A DNA stretch of 64,000 nt from Perognathus longimembris pacificus (lineage: Eukaryota > Chordata > Mammalia > Rodentia > Heteromyidae), in NCBI RefSeq assembly GCF_023159225.1, contig NC_063167.1, positions 15,007,360 through 15,071,359 on the forward strand. The letters run 5' to 3'. Under the pieces are notes generated by a model that searched no databases, was not told the origin of the DNA, and saw only the letters and a program-made list of their open reading frames with translations. The position numbers and the translations under genes were made by a program. Shown here one piece after another: positions 30,561-41,799 of the stretch (position 1 is its first letter; the number at the start of each line of letters is the position of its first letter).

Positions 30561-31275
30561 TACTGTTTTTTCAATTTGTTTCAAATTTAGAATTTTTTTT
30601 GTATTTATAATTTGCTATGTATAAAATAAAAGACAAATAGCAACATGACAAATTGTACATAGCTAAAGTGACAATCTGGTGTGAAATACCTATCATCAAG
30701 CCAAGTGGCAAAGGTGTAGTGTGTTAGCTTTATCTGTGGTGATTGCACTGTGGTCCTCAGTGCTCTGGGCTGCAGATGGTGCTTAGCATATTCCAGCAAG
30801 CAAGGCAGTTTGCTGTGTTACATAGGGTGATGATGAAGTTTGAGACTTGCCCTCACTTGTGTGGTCCATAGGCAGCTTCCTTGGGATCCCCTGGGTCCTC
30901 AAAACTGAGTGAGGAGTCCTGGGCCCCACAGGAATTATACTCAATCAGAAGGCCAGGACCTTCATTTACAATGTATTCTTGAGTTATTTATAGTCACACT
31001 GACATTTTAAGAACTAGGCCTTCTTTAGAAAGTGAAATTATGCACAAGTTACAGTATTAGGACTTTATGAGACACTGACTATACAAATCCTATGCATAAT
31101 AAATCCTGTGCTCAGAAAAAGGGGTTGTATATAATATATTTTAAGCCAAGTTTAATTGCAACTGTCATGCTGTCTTTAGAGTGGGGTTTTGGGACTTCCT
31201 GTATACCGTTTTTTGTGTTTTGTTTTTTTTTTAAATTCCTCTAGCTCTCATTTTTCTTTATTAAAAATATATTTT

Positions 31276-31366
31276 GAGGAGGATGCTGGGGGTTGTACCC
31301 AGGGCCTTATTAGCATATAACTAGAACTTAACTCTTTATCATTGAGCTTTACCCCCAGCCTCCAAA
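31276..31366 (-). mobile_element. ID-like SINE monomer
   Basis: GGATGCTGGGGGTTGTACCC ... TTGAGCTTTACCCCCAGCC; reverse tRNA-Ala type. Confidence 0.7.
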
Positions 31367-32164
31367 CCTAGTTAAGGAATTTAATCACTTTCTAACAGAA
31401 GCAGCATTTTACTGAGGTCCTTCTGAATTGTTTTGAGTGTCACTTTAGAATAATAGTCGTTTTTCCTGTCTCTTTGAGTGACTTATTGAAGAGTCAATTC
31501 TGGAGCCTTCCATAGTTATATCATGGGCATGAGGCTGTGTTGACCAGCAAATGTTTCCTCTTTAAACTTGGAGTATCTGTCCCATTTTGAATTTTAGGAA
31601 AATACTTTCACTTCTTGAGCTCAGGAAAGTCTGCTATTCCATTCACTAAAATAGGATTAGAAGTGGCTTATTTAATGATACCTTTTTGTAATTTTCTTGC
31701 TCCCTGAAGAAATGTATAAAACAAGATTTACTAATAAGGAATTTTGTTTCTTTAATGGGAAGAGGGTTGTAGATATTTAACTTTGGAGACAAGTTTACCT
31801 ACAAGTTTTTTTTTTAATGTTACCTTATATAGAATACTGTTAGAAGTCAGAAAAAGAAATAAGCTGTACATTTCAAGAAACCCATGAGAGACTTTGTCTA
31901 AGCAAGACAAAGGGGCAAGAAATCCCTACGGGATCGGTACAGAGTTGAACAGAAGGGCCATCAGTCACATGGAACTATATAAATTTAATTTAATTAAAGA
32001 CAAAATAATACAAAACATTTAGAACTTCAGAACTCTTAATGATTTTAGTGCACACTAGTCAGGTGTTGCTAGTGGCTACCACATTGAGAGGTTGAAATGC
32101 ATACCTCTGTCATTGTGCAGTCCTGTCACAGCACTTGTCTGGACTGGTCTGGTTTCTTTCTTTC

Positions 32165-32600
32165 TTTGTTTTGGTTGGTTGTGGGGCTTGAATTCAGGGC
32201 TTGGGTGCTGTCCCTGAGCCTCAAGGGTAGCGCTCTAGTACTTGAGCCACAGGGCCATTTCTGGTTTTTGAGTGGTTACTTGGAGATAGGAGTCTCACAG
32301 GGTCTTTTCTGCCTGGGCTGGCTTTGAACTGCCATCCTTTTTTTTTTTTTTTTTTTTTTGGCCAGTCCTGGGCCTTGGACTCAGGGCCTGAGCATTGTCC
32401 CTGGCTTCTTTTTGCTCAAGGCTAGCACTCTGCCACTTGAGCCACAGCGCCACTTCTGGCCGTTTTCCATATATGTGGTGCTGGGGAATCGAACCCAGGG
32501 CCTCATGTATATGAAGCAGGCACTCTTGCCACTAGGCCATATCCCCAGCCCTGCCATCCTTAAATATAGGATTACAGGCACGAATTACCAGTGCCCAGCT
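32165..32600 (-). mobile_element. B1-Geo SINE, split by IDL-Geo
   Basis: GTGGGGCTTGAATTCAGGGC ... GGCTGGCTTTGAACTGCC, insertion, then TATAGGATTACAGGC ... CAGTGCCCAGC. Lies about 190 nt before exon 2. Confidence 0.88.
32340..32550 (-). mobile_element. IDL-Geo SINE nested in B1-Geo
   Basis: T-run, GGCCAGTCCTGGGCCTTGG ... CCATATATGTGGTGCTGGGG ... TATCCCCAGCC. Target duplication CTGCCATCCTT at 32329-32339 and 32551-32561. Confidence 0.95.
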
Positions 32601-32791
32601 GGTCTGGTCATTTCTAAGAAGAAAAAACAAGAAACATGAAAGACCAAACTAGTAAAGATCTGGATCTTTGCCTTGATTTCCCAGTGCAGCGTTTCTGAGT
32701 TCTGTTAGCTTTGATTATTAAGTTCATAGAAATCTCTGTCATCGTGAGTATCAGCTTGTTGACTGTGTTTTGATGTTGATTCTCTCTCCAG

Positions 32792-32901
32792 GCTGGCAGC
32801 GATGGTGAGAGCATAGGAAACTGCCCCTTTTCCCAGAGGCTCTTCATGATTCTTTGGCTCAAAGGAGTTGTATTTAGTGTCACCACTGTTGACCTGAAAA
32901 G
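32792..32901 (+). CDS. CLIC4: CLIC4 exon 2, residues 25-61 (Cys35, membrane segment)
   Basis: Encodes [18 protein letters not shown]... to ...TTVDLKR. Cys35 in the NCPFSQ motif is the glutaredoxin-like redox cysteine of the thioredoxin-fold domain. The hydrophobic stretch that follows (about residues 37-57, [20 protein letters not shown]) is the putative transmembrane segment of the CLIC family. The acceptor is a pyrimidine tract plus CCAG; the donor AG|GTAAG is near consensus. The last codon (Arg61) is split after two bases. The 110-nt length matches the family. Confidence 0.97.
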
Positions 32902-33235
32902 GTAAGACACATTGCATTTGGGCTTTTAGGCAAACACTTTACTGTCTGTACGTTTTGATTGCATATAAAAGAAATCCCATTTCATTAAAAGTCCACGGTT
33001 GATGGATAGATTTAGCCTATGTAAGTGTTGTAGTCACAATGGCAGTGAATTATAAGTCACTACCCTGTCTTATTGGGAACTTAATGAGCAGCTACTGGAA
33101 TTAGGTTTTAGCATGGGTACAGAGAAGTCCTTGAACTGTCCAGTGCATACATGGAGCCATGAAGAACTCTTGGCAGTCATCTTTTGTCTCACATGTGACC
33201 AGTGAGATCTGGTCCTTAGAGACAGGAGTGGAGGG

Positions 33236-33308
33236 TGGGGGGATGTTGCTCAGTGGCAGACTAACTGCCTGGCATGTGTGAGGCTCTTGGCTCCAACCCC
33301 AGCATGGA
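33236..33308 (+). mobile_element. ID-like SINE monomer
   Basis: GGGATGTTGCTCAGTGGCAG ... CTGCCTGGCATGTGTGAGGC ... CTCCAACCCCAGC. Confidence 0.75.
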
Positions 33309-33519
33309 GGAGAGAAGACAAACAAAGCTGTTTAGAAGCAGAGAACTGTTGTTAATTTCATTTAACCTGCTTTCCAGGGAATAGAGAGTTTTCTCTAATA
33401 GATCATAGCTAGTTAAACAGTAAATTAATAACAATTACCCACAGCTCTATGCTAGTTTAACAGTTGCATTTAGCTTTCCCTTCATAGGTCCAGGTAGAGA
33501 CTCTGAGAAGAATCCTGAT

Positions 33520-33720
33520 GGGGCTGGGAATGTGGCTTAGAGGTAGAGTGCTTGCCTAGTATGCATGAAGCCCTGGGTTCGATTCCTCAGTACTACATAA
33601 ATAGAAAAGGCCAGAAGTGGCACTGTGCAGCTCAAGTGGTAGAGTGCTAGTCCTGAGCAAGAAGCCGGGGACGGTGCCCAGGCCCTGAGTTTAAGCCCCA
33701 GAATTGGCCAAAAAAAAAAA
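33520..33720 (+). mobile_element. IDL-Geo SINE (older type)
   Basis: GGGGCTGGGAATGTGGCTTAG ending in GTGGCTTAG, then GCATGCATGAAGCCC and CAGTACTACATAAATAG. Target duplication AAGAATCCTGA at 33508-33518 and 33721-33731. Motif words here overlap by one base. Confidence 0.93.
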
Positions 33721-33825
33721 AAGAATCCTGACAAATAGTCTTTCTTTCTTTTTTTGTACATCACTTTGAGAATAAATAGTTAAATTAAAAAAAATAGTTG
33801 TGCCAGTGGGAACTTCGTGATCTGG

Positions 33826-33860
33826 CGTGTTTGTGTGTGCGCGCGTGCGCACGTGCATGT
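33826..33860. repeat. Short GT/GC alternating tract
   Basis: GTGTTTGTGTGTGCGCGCG then TGCGCACGTGCATG; a smaller relative of the tract at 19924. Confidence 0.8.
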
Positions 33861-34282
33861 TCCTAGGGTTGGAACCAGGCCCCCTGGATGCTTGGCAAAC
33901 ACTGTACTACAAAACCAGAGCATGCCGCTGACCCCATGCAGTCCTCCCGCATCAGTGCTTCTGCATTATCAACTATGTATTTTTAAGCATATCGAGTCCT
34001 TAATAGTGTTCAAGGGAAAATACTGATAGGCTGTCACTTAGGCGGCGAGAGACAGGTATATTATCTGTCTGCCAGCCTCACAGCTTGGAACTACCTGAGA
34101 GCTGTAATCCTATCCCCAAGTCTAGATTAGCATCTTTAGAGTTTCTGCGAGATCCCTAAAATTTATCCTTTTCTCGTAGTTCAGGTTTTGAAATTTTGCA
34201 TAAACTACATTTATTGAAAATAAGCCACAGAGTTTTCCAGGAAATTATTTTTCATGTGTCTATATACATGTTGTTTTTGTTG

Positions 34283-34415
34283 TTGTTGTTGTTTTTCAAG
34301 GCAGGGTCTCAGTGTTTAACCCAGCCTAGCCTTACACTTGATGCCCTCCAACCTCCTCCTGGGAGGAGGGAACACACATACTTGGATTACAGGTTTGTAC
34401 CACCACACTTATGTC
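34283..34415 (-). mobile_element. B1/Alu-like SINE
   Basis: Preceded by TTGTTGTTGTTG; CAAGGCAGGGTCTCAGTG ... TTGGATTACAGGTTTG. A GGAGGAGGG word replaces the usual GCCTCCCGAG. Confidence 0.65.
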
Positions 34416-35004
34416 AGGAACCTTTATAGATACATCTGACTAAGGAAGTAAGCCTTGGAGGTTAGTCAGAGCTAAAACCACAAGTCCTCAGGAAGCTATT
34501 ACCTTGTTGATGGTGGACAGCTATTTTAAGAATGAAGTCATGCAGTTATCCTTCTATTACTGTTTCTTTCCTACATGCATTCATAAAGTAAGTTTCCCAA
34601 TATAAGTCCTAAAAATAGACCCACTACCAGGGACACACCCTTACTGTCCTAAAATACGTGATTTCTCCTCCATTTTTGGCTTGGAACAAGTGAGTTGACT
34701 GCCTTGCTTTCAGAATGCCTTCTTTGACTTGCTCAGTACAGTGCTCGATTGCGCTACAGCCTAGCAATAGTGACTCTGGCTCAGGAGATGAAGCATTGTC
34801 ATCTGTCTTTTTATATATGCACTTTACAGGGCATCACTGCTGTATGCTGACTGATGCTTGAGCTTTTGAACATGGTAGAAATTATTGTACGCCACATACC
34901 AAAAAAGCCTCATAATTAGAAATCAATGATTTGTACACACTTGAAATTGAAGCATGTATTTTCTGGTCTTCAGTATATCTAAGAAAAGTTGTTTAAGATA
35001 AAAA

Positions 35005-35040
35005 TCTAGCTGTGTAGCCCAGGCTAGCCTCACATTCTCT
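35005..35040 (-). mobile_element. B1-like scrap
   Basis: TGTGTAGCCCAGGCTAGCC only, interrupted by the following tract and SINE. Confidence 0.5.
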
Positions 35041-35266
35041 CTGTCTCTGTCTCCGTCTCTCCCCCCCCCCCCCCCAGCCAATCCTGGGGCTTGGACTCAG
35101 GGCCCGAGCACTGTCCCTGGCTTCTTTTTGCTCAAAGCTAGCACTCTACCACATGAGCTACAGCACCACTTCCAGTCTTTTTTTTTAATGTGTGGTTCTG
35201 AGGAATTGAACCCAAGGCTTCATGTATACAAGGTGAGCACTCTACCACTAGGCCATATTCCCGGCC
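35041..35266 (-). mobile_element. IDL-Geo SINE with (CT)n/C-run tail
   Basis: CTCTGTCTCTGTCTCC and a 13-nt C-run stand where the A tail should be. Then CCAATCCTGGGGCTTGG ... ATGTGTGGTTCTGAGG ... ATTCCCGGCCCC. Confidence 0.88.
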
Positions 35267-35277
35267 CCTCACATATT

Positions 35278-35514
35278 TTTCTTTTTTGTTGGTCTTGGGG
35301 CTTGAACTCTGGGCCTGGGACCTGTCCTTGAGCTCTTCAGCTCAAGGCTAGCGCTCTACCACTTGAGCCACAGTGCCACTTCCAGTTTTCTGGTGGTTAA
35401 CTGGAGATAAGAGTCTCACGGATTTTCCTGCCCAGTCTGGCTTTGAACCATGATCCTCAGATCTCAGCTTCTTGGGTAACTAGGATTATAGGCATAAGCC
35501 GCCAGTGCCCTGCT
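35278..35514 (-). mobile_element. B1-Geo SINE
   Basis: CTTGGGGCTTGAACTCTGGG ... GGTGGTTAACTGGAGATAAG ... GTAACTAGGATTATAGGC. Confidence 0.88.
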
Positions 35515-35672
35515 GATGAGACTCTTTATCTTCAATTAATCACCAAAAAAGCAAGAAGCAGATCTGTGGCTCAAATGATAGAGCAGTAGCCCTGAACCAG
35601 AAAGCTCAGGGACAATGCCCAGACTCTGTGAGTTCTAGTCCCAGTATAGGCACACATACAACACAAAAAAGC
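35515..35672 (+). mobile_element. B1-Geo SINE, 5'-truncated, inverted to its neighbour
   Basis: Begins inside the B1 head (GATGAGACTCTTTATC) directly after the minus copy, continues CAATTAATCACC and Geo to GTGAGTTCTAGTCCC. The two form an imperfect inverted repeat with almost no loop. Confidence 0.82.
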
Positions 35673-36631
35673 TAAGGGCAACAAAAAGTGGCCCATGGTA
35701 ATAATAGTCCCTTCCACCCCCAGCTTGCTTTTCAACACGCCTTCACAGAGACTATTGCACTTAAGCTGCTCTTTATTCTATCAAAGCTGTTCCTGTAGAG
35801 TTACACACTTGCAGTTTTCAACAGTTTCAAAGAGAAGACACCCCAGGAGAGTGAACACTGGTTCAAAAACACAGTGTACAATGAAGTTGTCACAGAGTTA
35901 AAAAGTACATTCCATAATATAGTCTTAGTTTTAAAGCTCTAGATGTGACTCTTTAGAACTCTATGGGGGAGAAACTACCTTTAGTGCTTATTTTCCTGCG
36001 TGTCTTGGTAATTGCTCATGCCCTCAGTGAGAAGTACTGATCGTAGCACACACCAGCCGAGAGCTATTTAGAAGCCCACTCTGTGCTCTCAGAAAGTGAT
36101 TGTTTCATGACATTTCATGCCTCAGAACAAGCCCGCGTGTAGGTCTGGTGCTGTGTCCCACGTTCTTGAGTCTCAGTTGGAGCTAATGGCTGTGCTGGTG
36201 GTATTTGTGTGTCCTTTGTGAGGCGTTTGAACAACCTCCTATTACCCACTCCCAGTGCAGCCATAATGCTTTAGTGGGAGTTATTTCCAAGTCTCATTTT
36301 CTGTTTGTGCTGCAGTTATACTAAAGGAGTTTTAGATGAAAATAACTGGATGCCAGAAGGAACGTAGATTTATGCCAGTTGCCATTTGAACAAAAACTGT
36401 AGATAATCCGAAGTGACAGTACTACAGTTGGGGACACAGTTACAGTTGTTCTGCATGTCATCAAGTTGGGGAACAACCATGGCCAGGAGAGGGTGTGGTG
36501 GGGTTCTGTGTGGAGCTAGCCACCATTTTATGGCTGGCTGCCTTGGCCTCTGGCAGTCCCTCACTTCATATGTAAGGAAAAAGCAGTGGTGACGCGAGTT
36601 AGCCTGGCTTCACTGCAGTCTGTGTATTTTT

Positions 36632-36781
36632 ATTTTTGCCAGTCCTGGGGGCTTGAACTCAGGACCTGGACACTGACCCTGGGTTTCTTTGTGCTCAAGA
36701 CTAGCACTCAAACACTTGAGCCACAGTGCCATTTCCAGGGCTTCATGTATGCTGGGTAAGCACTCTACCACCAGCTCTGTA
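36632..36781 (-). mobile_element. IDL-Geo SINE with internal deletion
   Basis: GCCAGTCCTGGGGGCTTG ... GTGCCATTTCCAGGGCTTCA: junction and part of the head are missing, joined at CCAG/CAGG. Confidence 0.85.
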
Positions 36782-37060
36782 CTTTTTGTTTTCAAACCAC
36801 CTTTCAAACCTGTTATGGAGTAAGATCCATTGTTTTCTAGAGCCTCTGGCTGTGAGGTTAATGGCTGTGGTCTTAATCTGAAGATCTTAATGTCTCATTA
36901 GGCCCAAGAGTTCCTAGATGACACATTAACACCACTACAGTACTGTTTTGTTTTAGTTAAACCTTTTGGTGCTGCAGGATATTCTTGAGAGCTAGGCCAG
37001 GGAAAGGGAAACCACGAGGACAGTGATGGGAAAGAGACAGAGAGACATAGAACTGCATCT

Positions 37061-37290
37061 GTAATCCTAGATACTCTAGAAGCTAAGATCTGAGGATTAT
37101 GGTTCAAAGCCAGCCTGGGCAGGAAAGTCCATGAGACTTTTATCTCCAATTAATCGCCAGAAAACCAGAAGTGGCACTGTGGCTCAAGTGGTAGAGAGCT
37201 GCTGCCTTTGAGCTGAAGAGCTCAGGGACAGTGCTCAGGCCCAGAATTCAAGCCCCAGGACTGCCCCCCCCCCCCCAAAAAAAAAAAAAG
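37061..37290 (+). mobile_element. B1-Geo SINE with target duplication
   Basis: Starts inside the head (GTAATCCTAGATACTC) and ends with a C-run and A tail. Perfect duplication AGAACTGCATCT at 37049-37060 and 37291-37302, so this 5'-truncated form is how it inserted. Confidence 0.92.
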
Positions 37291-37479
37291 AGAACTGCAT
37301 CTAACCAATGTGGATCTTATGTTGTTATATGCCTATTGGGATAAACTTCTGATTTTGAGAAATTAGGGGTAGAAATGATAACTTTTAAGTTAATCTTTTA
37401 TTGTAAAAGCTGTTATGTCTGCTATAATATCAGTGAGCAAAGTCCCTACTCTGTAGAGAAAATAGAGACCATTCCTCTC

Positions 37480-37665
37480 GCTCAGTACTGGACTTTGTAC
37501 TCAGGGCCTTCTGCTTGTTTGCTGAGCTGCCCCTCCACTGCTTGAGCCACACCTTCAGCCCTGCTTTTTTGCTGGTCATTATGGAGATGGAGTCTCCAGG
37601 ACTTTTCTGCCTGGGCTGGTCTCCTGAGTGGCTTTGATTACAGATGTGATCCACTAGCTCTGGCT
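37480..37665 (-). mobile_element. B1 + tRNA-type composite SINE (old)
   Basis: GTACTGGACTTTGTACTC ... TTGAGCCACACCTTCAGCC, then GGAGATGGAGTCTCCAGG ... TTTGATTACAGATGTG. Confidence 0.6.
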
Positions 37666-37690
37666 GAAAAATCCCTTTAAAAGTCTGGGA

Positions 37691-37893
37691 GGGGCTGGGA
37701 ATATGGCCTAGTGGTAGAGTGCTCGCCTCATGTACATAAAGCCTTGGGTTCGATTCCTCAGCACCACATATATAGAAAAAGCCGGAAATGGTGCTGTTGC
37801 TCACATGGTGGAGTTCTAGCCTTGAGCAAAAAGAAGCCAGGAACAGTGCTCAAGGCCTGAGTTCAAGCCCCAGGACTGGCAAAAACAAAACAA
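37691..37893 (+). mobile_element. IDL-Geo SINE
   Basis: GGGGCTGGGAATATGGCC ... GGTTCGATTCC ... GAGTTCAAGCCCCAGG (both B-box words intact). Target duplication AAAAGTCTGGGA at 37679-37690 and 37894-37905. Confidence 0.94.
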
Positions 37894-38212
37894 AAAAGTC
37901 TGGGAAATAAGATTCTACTCTCTCATTTGTACCTTTAACACAAAACTGTCTCATTCTGTTCATTGTTAGTAATAATGATTTCCTTCTGCTTTCATATAAG
38001 CACCCCATTTGTAACACTGTGAGTCAGACTCTTGAGGCTGTTACCACAGCAACAGAATAAACTTTTAGAAGTCATTGCAGTAGTTGAAACTTACAGTTTG
38101 AAATGTTACAGTGAAACATGGAGCTGATAGAACATATCTTAAAAAACAGTTATAAATTCAGAACAAAATCTCATTTCCAAGTAGGCTTTTGAGAATCGTT
38201 TCATTTTTGAGT

Positions 38213-38305
38213 CTCAAGCTGAGTATAATGGTACACACCTCTAATCCCAGCAAATTTAAGACCTGTCTGGATTACAAAGTGAAATCTTGTCTCAAAACAA
38301 CCATC
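38213..38305 (+). mobile_element. B1-like fragment
   Basis: GAGTATAATGGTACACACC, CTAATCCCAGC ... GAAATCTTGTCTCAAAACA. Confidence 0.65.
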
Positions 38306-38648
38306 AGAAAATACTCCCATTGCCATGTCTTTCTAGTTGCACCTTTTTTTTTTTTTTTTGGTGAACCCAAAGTCTGGAGACAGGAACGCTACACATTCAA
38401 ACTGAAAACAGTCCTCATTAAGCTGAGAAATCAGCTCAATCTCCAGGTAGATTTTCAGTATCAGCAGCACAATTGACACGTGCAAAGAGACTGAATGGAA
38501 CAAAACAAGCCAGCCCTTTAGAGAAATCATGTTTCCTGTTTACTGATCTTTCAGAAAGACAGACTCCATTCTTCCCTTTGTAAGGTTGACTTTACCTATC
38601 CAAAACCCCTAGAATAGTACTTCAGTTCAAGATAAATGGGTTTGACCA

Positions 38649-38685
38649 CACTCTCTCTCTCTTTCTCTCTCTCTCTCACTCTCTG

Positions 38686-38724
<39 letters not shown>
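38649..38724. repeat. (CT)n microsatellite
   Basis: About 76 nt of CT units with a few TTT, CAC and TG interruptions; a pure polypyrimidine run at its 3' half. Confidence 0.95.
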
Positions 38725-38729
<5 letters not shown>

Positions 38730-38736
38730 TGGGGTT

Positions 38737-38822
38737 TTTTGGTGGGAGCCAATTCAGTTAGGATTTGAACCCAAGGCTCTGCATGCTAGGCAGGCACACT
38801 ACTGCTTGAGCCATGTTCCCCT
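38737..38822 (-). mobile_element. ID-like tRNA-derived SINE
   Basis: AGGATTTGAACCCAAGGC ... GCATGCTAGGCAGGCACAC ... TTGAGCCATGTTCC. Followed by (TG)11 at 38837-38858. Confidence 0.7.
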
Positions 38823-38874
38823 CTTCTCATGTTTGGTTGTGTGTGTGTGTGTGTGTGAGTGATATTTTGTATTT

Positions 38875-39108
38875 TTATTTTTGGTGCCAATCCTGGGGCT
38901 TGAACTCAGGGCCTGGGCATTATCCCTAAGCCTTTTTGCTCAAGGCTAGAACTCTACCACTTGAGTTGTAGCACCACTTCAGGTTTTCTGGTTGTTAATT
39001 GGAGATAAGAGTCTCACTTTCTTGCCCTCAGCTGGCTTTGAACTGGGATCCTCAGCTCTCAGCCTCCCGAGTAGTTAGGATTATAGGCATGAGCCACCAG
39101 TTCCTGGG
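38875..39108 (-). mobile_element. B1-Geo SINE
   Basis: GCCAATCCTGGGGCTTG ... TGTTAATTGGAGATAAGAG ... GTAGTTAGGATTATAGGC. Confidence 0.88.
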
Positions 39109-39310
39109 TACTTTTTTTTTGCCAGTCCTGGGGCTTGAACTCAGGGCCTAAGCACAGTCATTGGCTTCTTTTTGCTCAAGGCTAGCACTCTATCATTTAA
39201 GCCACAGTGCCACTTCTGGCTTTTTCTATATATGTGGTGCTGAGTTATCGAACCCATGGCTTAATGTATACCAGGCAAGCACTCTACCACTAGGCCATAT
39301 TCCCAGCCCC
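39109..39310 (-). mobile_element. IDL-Geo SINE
   Basis: GCCAGTCCTGGGGCTTGAAC ... CTATATATGTGGTGCTGAG ... ATTCCCAGCCCC. Abuts the preceding B1-Geo. Confidence 0.92.
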
Positions 39311-39591
39311 TACTATTTTGTTTTTAAAATGTGGCTGCAAAAAATGTTGAAGAAGAATACTACCTTTAATCAGAACCAGTGAATTCTTTTAACTGCTTGA
39401 TCTGGAGTAATGCTTAGTATCTACAGGTCTTGGTATATTTTGTTGAGGTTGTGAATACTTAATCATTGACTTTATTAATCTAGCCAGAAAACAGAAAATT
39501 GGCTAAGAAGTAGTAATTAGGAATAAAGTGTTAGGAAACAACTGGTGTGGTGGTTCTTTTGGGGACATTGTAGACTGCCTAGTTCTGTCGT

Positions 39592-39592
<1 letters not shown>

Positions 39593-39628
<36 letters not shown>
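39593..39628. repeat. (GT)n microsatellite
   Basis: About 17 GT units at the tail side of the next B1-Geo. Confidence 0.93.
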
Positions 39629-39863
39629 GGTGTCTGTCCTGGGGCTTGACATGGCCTGGATGCTGTCCCTGAGCCTTTTATTTTGAGCAAGGCTACTTCT
39701 TTACCACTTGAGCTATAGTTCTGCTTACGACTGTTTGTTTGATAGTTCTTGTGATAAGAGTCTTAAGTGGCCTTTCCTGCCCAGGCTGGCTTTGAATTAC
39801 AATCCTCAGATCTCAGCCTCTTGCATTGCTAGGATTATAGGCACAAGCCACCAGTGCCTGGCA
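39629..39863 (-). mobile_element. B1-Geo SINE
   Basis: GTCCTGGGGCTTGACATGG ... GATAGTTCTTGTGATAAGAG ... GCTAGGATTATAGGCAC. Junction diverged. Confidence 0.85.
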
Positions 39864-40698
39864 TGTGTGAATTTTATGCCTTGAAAATTAGCATCTTCCA
39901 GAAAGTGTTCAGCTTAAAAAATAAACTGCATATGTAGGACTTGCTCCCTTCTAGCAAGTCAGCCAGTCACAGACAGGCCACCCTCGCAGCCTGCTCTATA
40001 CCTCTGCTCCTTTTACACCAGGCGGCTGGAACCCAGCCACCAGCCTCATTGTCCTCTAGTTGTTGCCAGTGTACCAAATTAAATTTTAATTGAAATTAAG
40101 ACACTTAAGTTGCTTAAATATTAGCTCCTTAGAAGGCTTCTCTTTTTTGTTCTTTCCTTCCACTCATTTTGTTTTTTGTTTGCTTGCATTTCTTTATTTA
40201 GTTTGTTCATAAGATATTTGAATCTGGAAGGCTGTAAGTGGGGAAAGTGTAAAACAGAATCACTGGAGAATAGCCATGCTGCTATCTCGAGTGTATGCTC
40301 CTTTGCCTTTTCTCACTTCACTTGAGGAAAACATTGGAACGGGTTTGAGTGAATCCTTGCACGGATGTTGGAGGCCTTTCACAAAATAAGCCAACGACAC
40401 CCTAAAATCAGTTGCTGTCTGTTACTTCTGTGTCGTTCCTGCAGAGCTGCTGTGTAGTAGGAGCCTTTGTGGGTCAGACAGCTGAAGGCCTTTGTGCCCT
40501 TGGAGGACTGGACCCCTCCCTCCATCTTAGATCTATTATGACATGTAAGCCTGTCTCTGTGCTGCTTGCAGCTCCTTGCGTTCATTGTGGCCTGCCAGTC
40601 CATTTAGAGACCTGAAGTTTGTTCTCAGATCTATTCCCACTGGGCAGAAAGACCTGAGGGGGCTATCCTTCACTACAGCAGTTAACCCTGAAAAGTAG

Positions 40699-40906
40699 GG
40701 TTTTTTTGTTTTTTATTTTGCCAGTCCTGGGCTTGAACTCAGGGCCTGAGCACTGTCCCTGAGCTTCTTTTGCTCAAGGCTAGCACTCTACCACTTCAGC
40801 CACAGAACCACTTCCAGCCTTTTCTGTTTATGTAGTGTTGAGGAATCAAACCCAGAACTTCATGCATGCTATGCAAGCACTCTGCCACTAAGCCACAATC
40901 CCAGCC
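40699..40906 (-). mobile_element. IDL-Geo SINE (older type)
   Basis: GCCAGTCCTGGGCTTGAAC ... CTGTTTATGTAGTGTTGAGG. Perfect duplication CCCTGAAAAGTAG at 40686-40698 and 40907-40919. Confidence 0.94.
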
Positions 40907-40942
40907 CCCTGAAAAGTAGTTTTTATCACTTAAATTTTTTGG

Positions 40943-41153
40943 CCAGGCCTCAGTGGCTTATCCCTAGCCCTAGCTACTTAGGAGGCTGAAATATGAGGAT
41001 CACAGTTTGAAGCCAGCTCAGGCAGAAATATCACCTTTAATTACCATTCAAAAACAAGAAGTGATGCTGTCACTCACAGTGGTAGAGCAAAAGAGCTCAG
41101 GGATAGCACCCAACCTCTGAGTAAGTAGTTCAAGCCCCACAACCAAAACAACT
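40943..41153 (+). mobile_element. B1-Geo SINE (diverged)
   Basis: GCCAGGCCTCAGTGGCTTA ... TTTAATTACCATTCAAAAAC ... GTAGTTCAAGCCCCAC; part of the Geo middle is deleted. Confidence 0.8.
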
Positions 41154-41169
41154 GACATTTTTCTTTTTT

Positions 41170-41568
41170 CTGGGTATCAAATGGCTCATGCCTGATCTTA
41201 GCTACTCAGGGGGCTGAGATCTGAGGATCACAGTTTGAAGCCTGCCTGAGCAGGAAAGTCCATGAGACTTTTTTTTTTTGCCAGTCCTGGGGCTTGAACT
41301 CAGGGCCTGAGCACTGTCCCTGGCTTCTTTTTGCTCAAGGCCAGCACTCTGCCAACTTGAGCCACAGCATCACTTTTGGCCTTTTCTATATATGTGGTGC
41401 TGAGGAATCGAACCTAGGGCTTCCTGTATATGAGGCAAGCATTCTTGCCACTAGGCCAAATTCCCAGTCCAAGACTTTTATCTCTAATTAAAATAGCAGA
41501 AAAAGCTGGAAGTGGCATTGTGGCTCAAGTTCCCAGGCCCTGAGTTCAAGTCACTGGACCAGCAAAAA
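41170..41568 (+). mobile_element. B1-Geo SINE, split by IDL-Geo
   Basis: AAATGGCTCATGCCTGATC ... GTCCATGAGACTTTT, insertion, then AAGACTTTTATCTCTAATT and a shortened Geo. Confidence 0.85.
41273..41470 (-). mobile_element. IDL-Geo SINE nested in B1-Geo
   Basis: GCCAGTCCTGGGGCTTGAAC ... CTATATATGTGGTGCTGAGG ... ATTCCCAGTCC, flanked by (G/A)AGACTTTT. It sits in the same host segment as the insert at 10591. Confidence 0.92.
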
Positions 41569-41581
41569 GAAAAGGGTGAGG

Positions 41582-41795
41582 GGACTAGGGATGTGTCTTA
41601 GTGGTAGAGTGCTTGCCTAGCATGAGTAAAGCCCTGGGTTCGATTCCTCAGCACCACATAACCAGAAAAAAAGCTGTAAGTGGCACTGTGGCTCATGTGT
41701 TAGAATGCTAGCCTTGAGCACAAAGAGGCTCAAGGACAGTGCCCACACCCTGAGTTCAAGCCCTAGAACTGGCATAAAATAAAAAATAAAAACAA
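41582..41795 (+). mobile_element. IDL-Geo SINE (older type)
   Basis: CTAGGGATGTGTCTTAGTGG ... GGTTCGATTCC ... GAGTTCAAGCCCTAG, A/T-rich tail. Confidence 0.9.
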
Positions 41796-41799
41796 AATT

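Larger units (their letters stand above)
552..32791 (+). other. CLIC4: CLIC4 intron 1
   Basis: Donor GTGAGC at 552; acceptor TCTCTCTCCAG ending at 32791. This 32,240-nt intron holds about half the window's SINEs, listed separately. Stretches over 300 nt where I recognise nothing: 1195-2150, 2985-4100, 4651-5280, 6838-7600, 9095-9785, 11115-11700, 12260-13000, 14511-15155, 15380-15825, 16216-16568, 16813-17138, 17775-18210, 18742-19450, 21086-21955, 22186-22670, 22795-23310, 23476-23935, 24170-24610, 25915-26240, 27861-28440, 28613-28970, 29490-29960, 30560-31275 and 31367-32165. Confidence 0.9.
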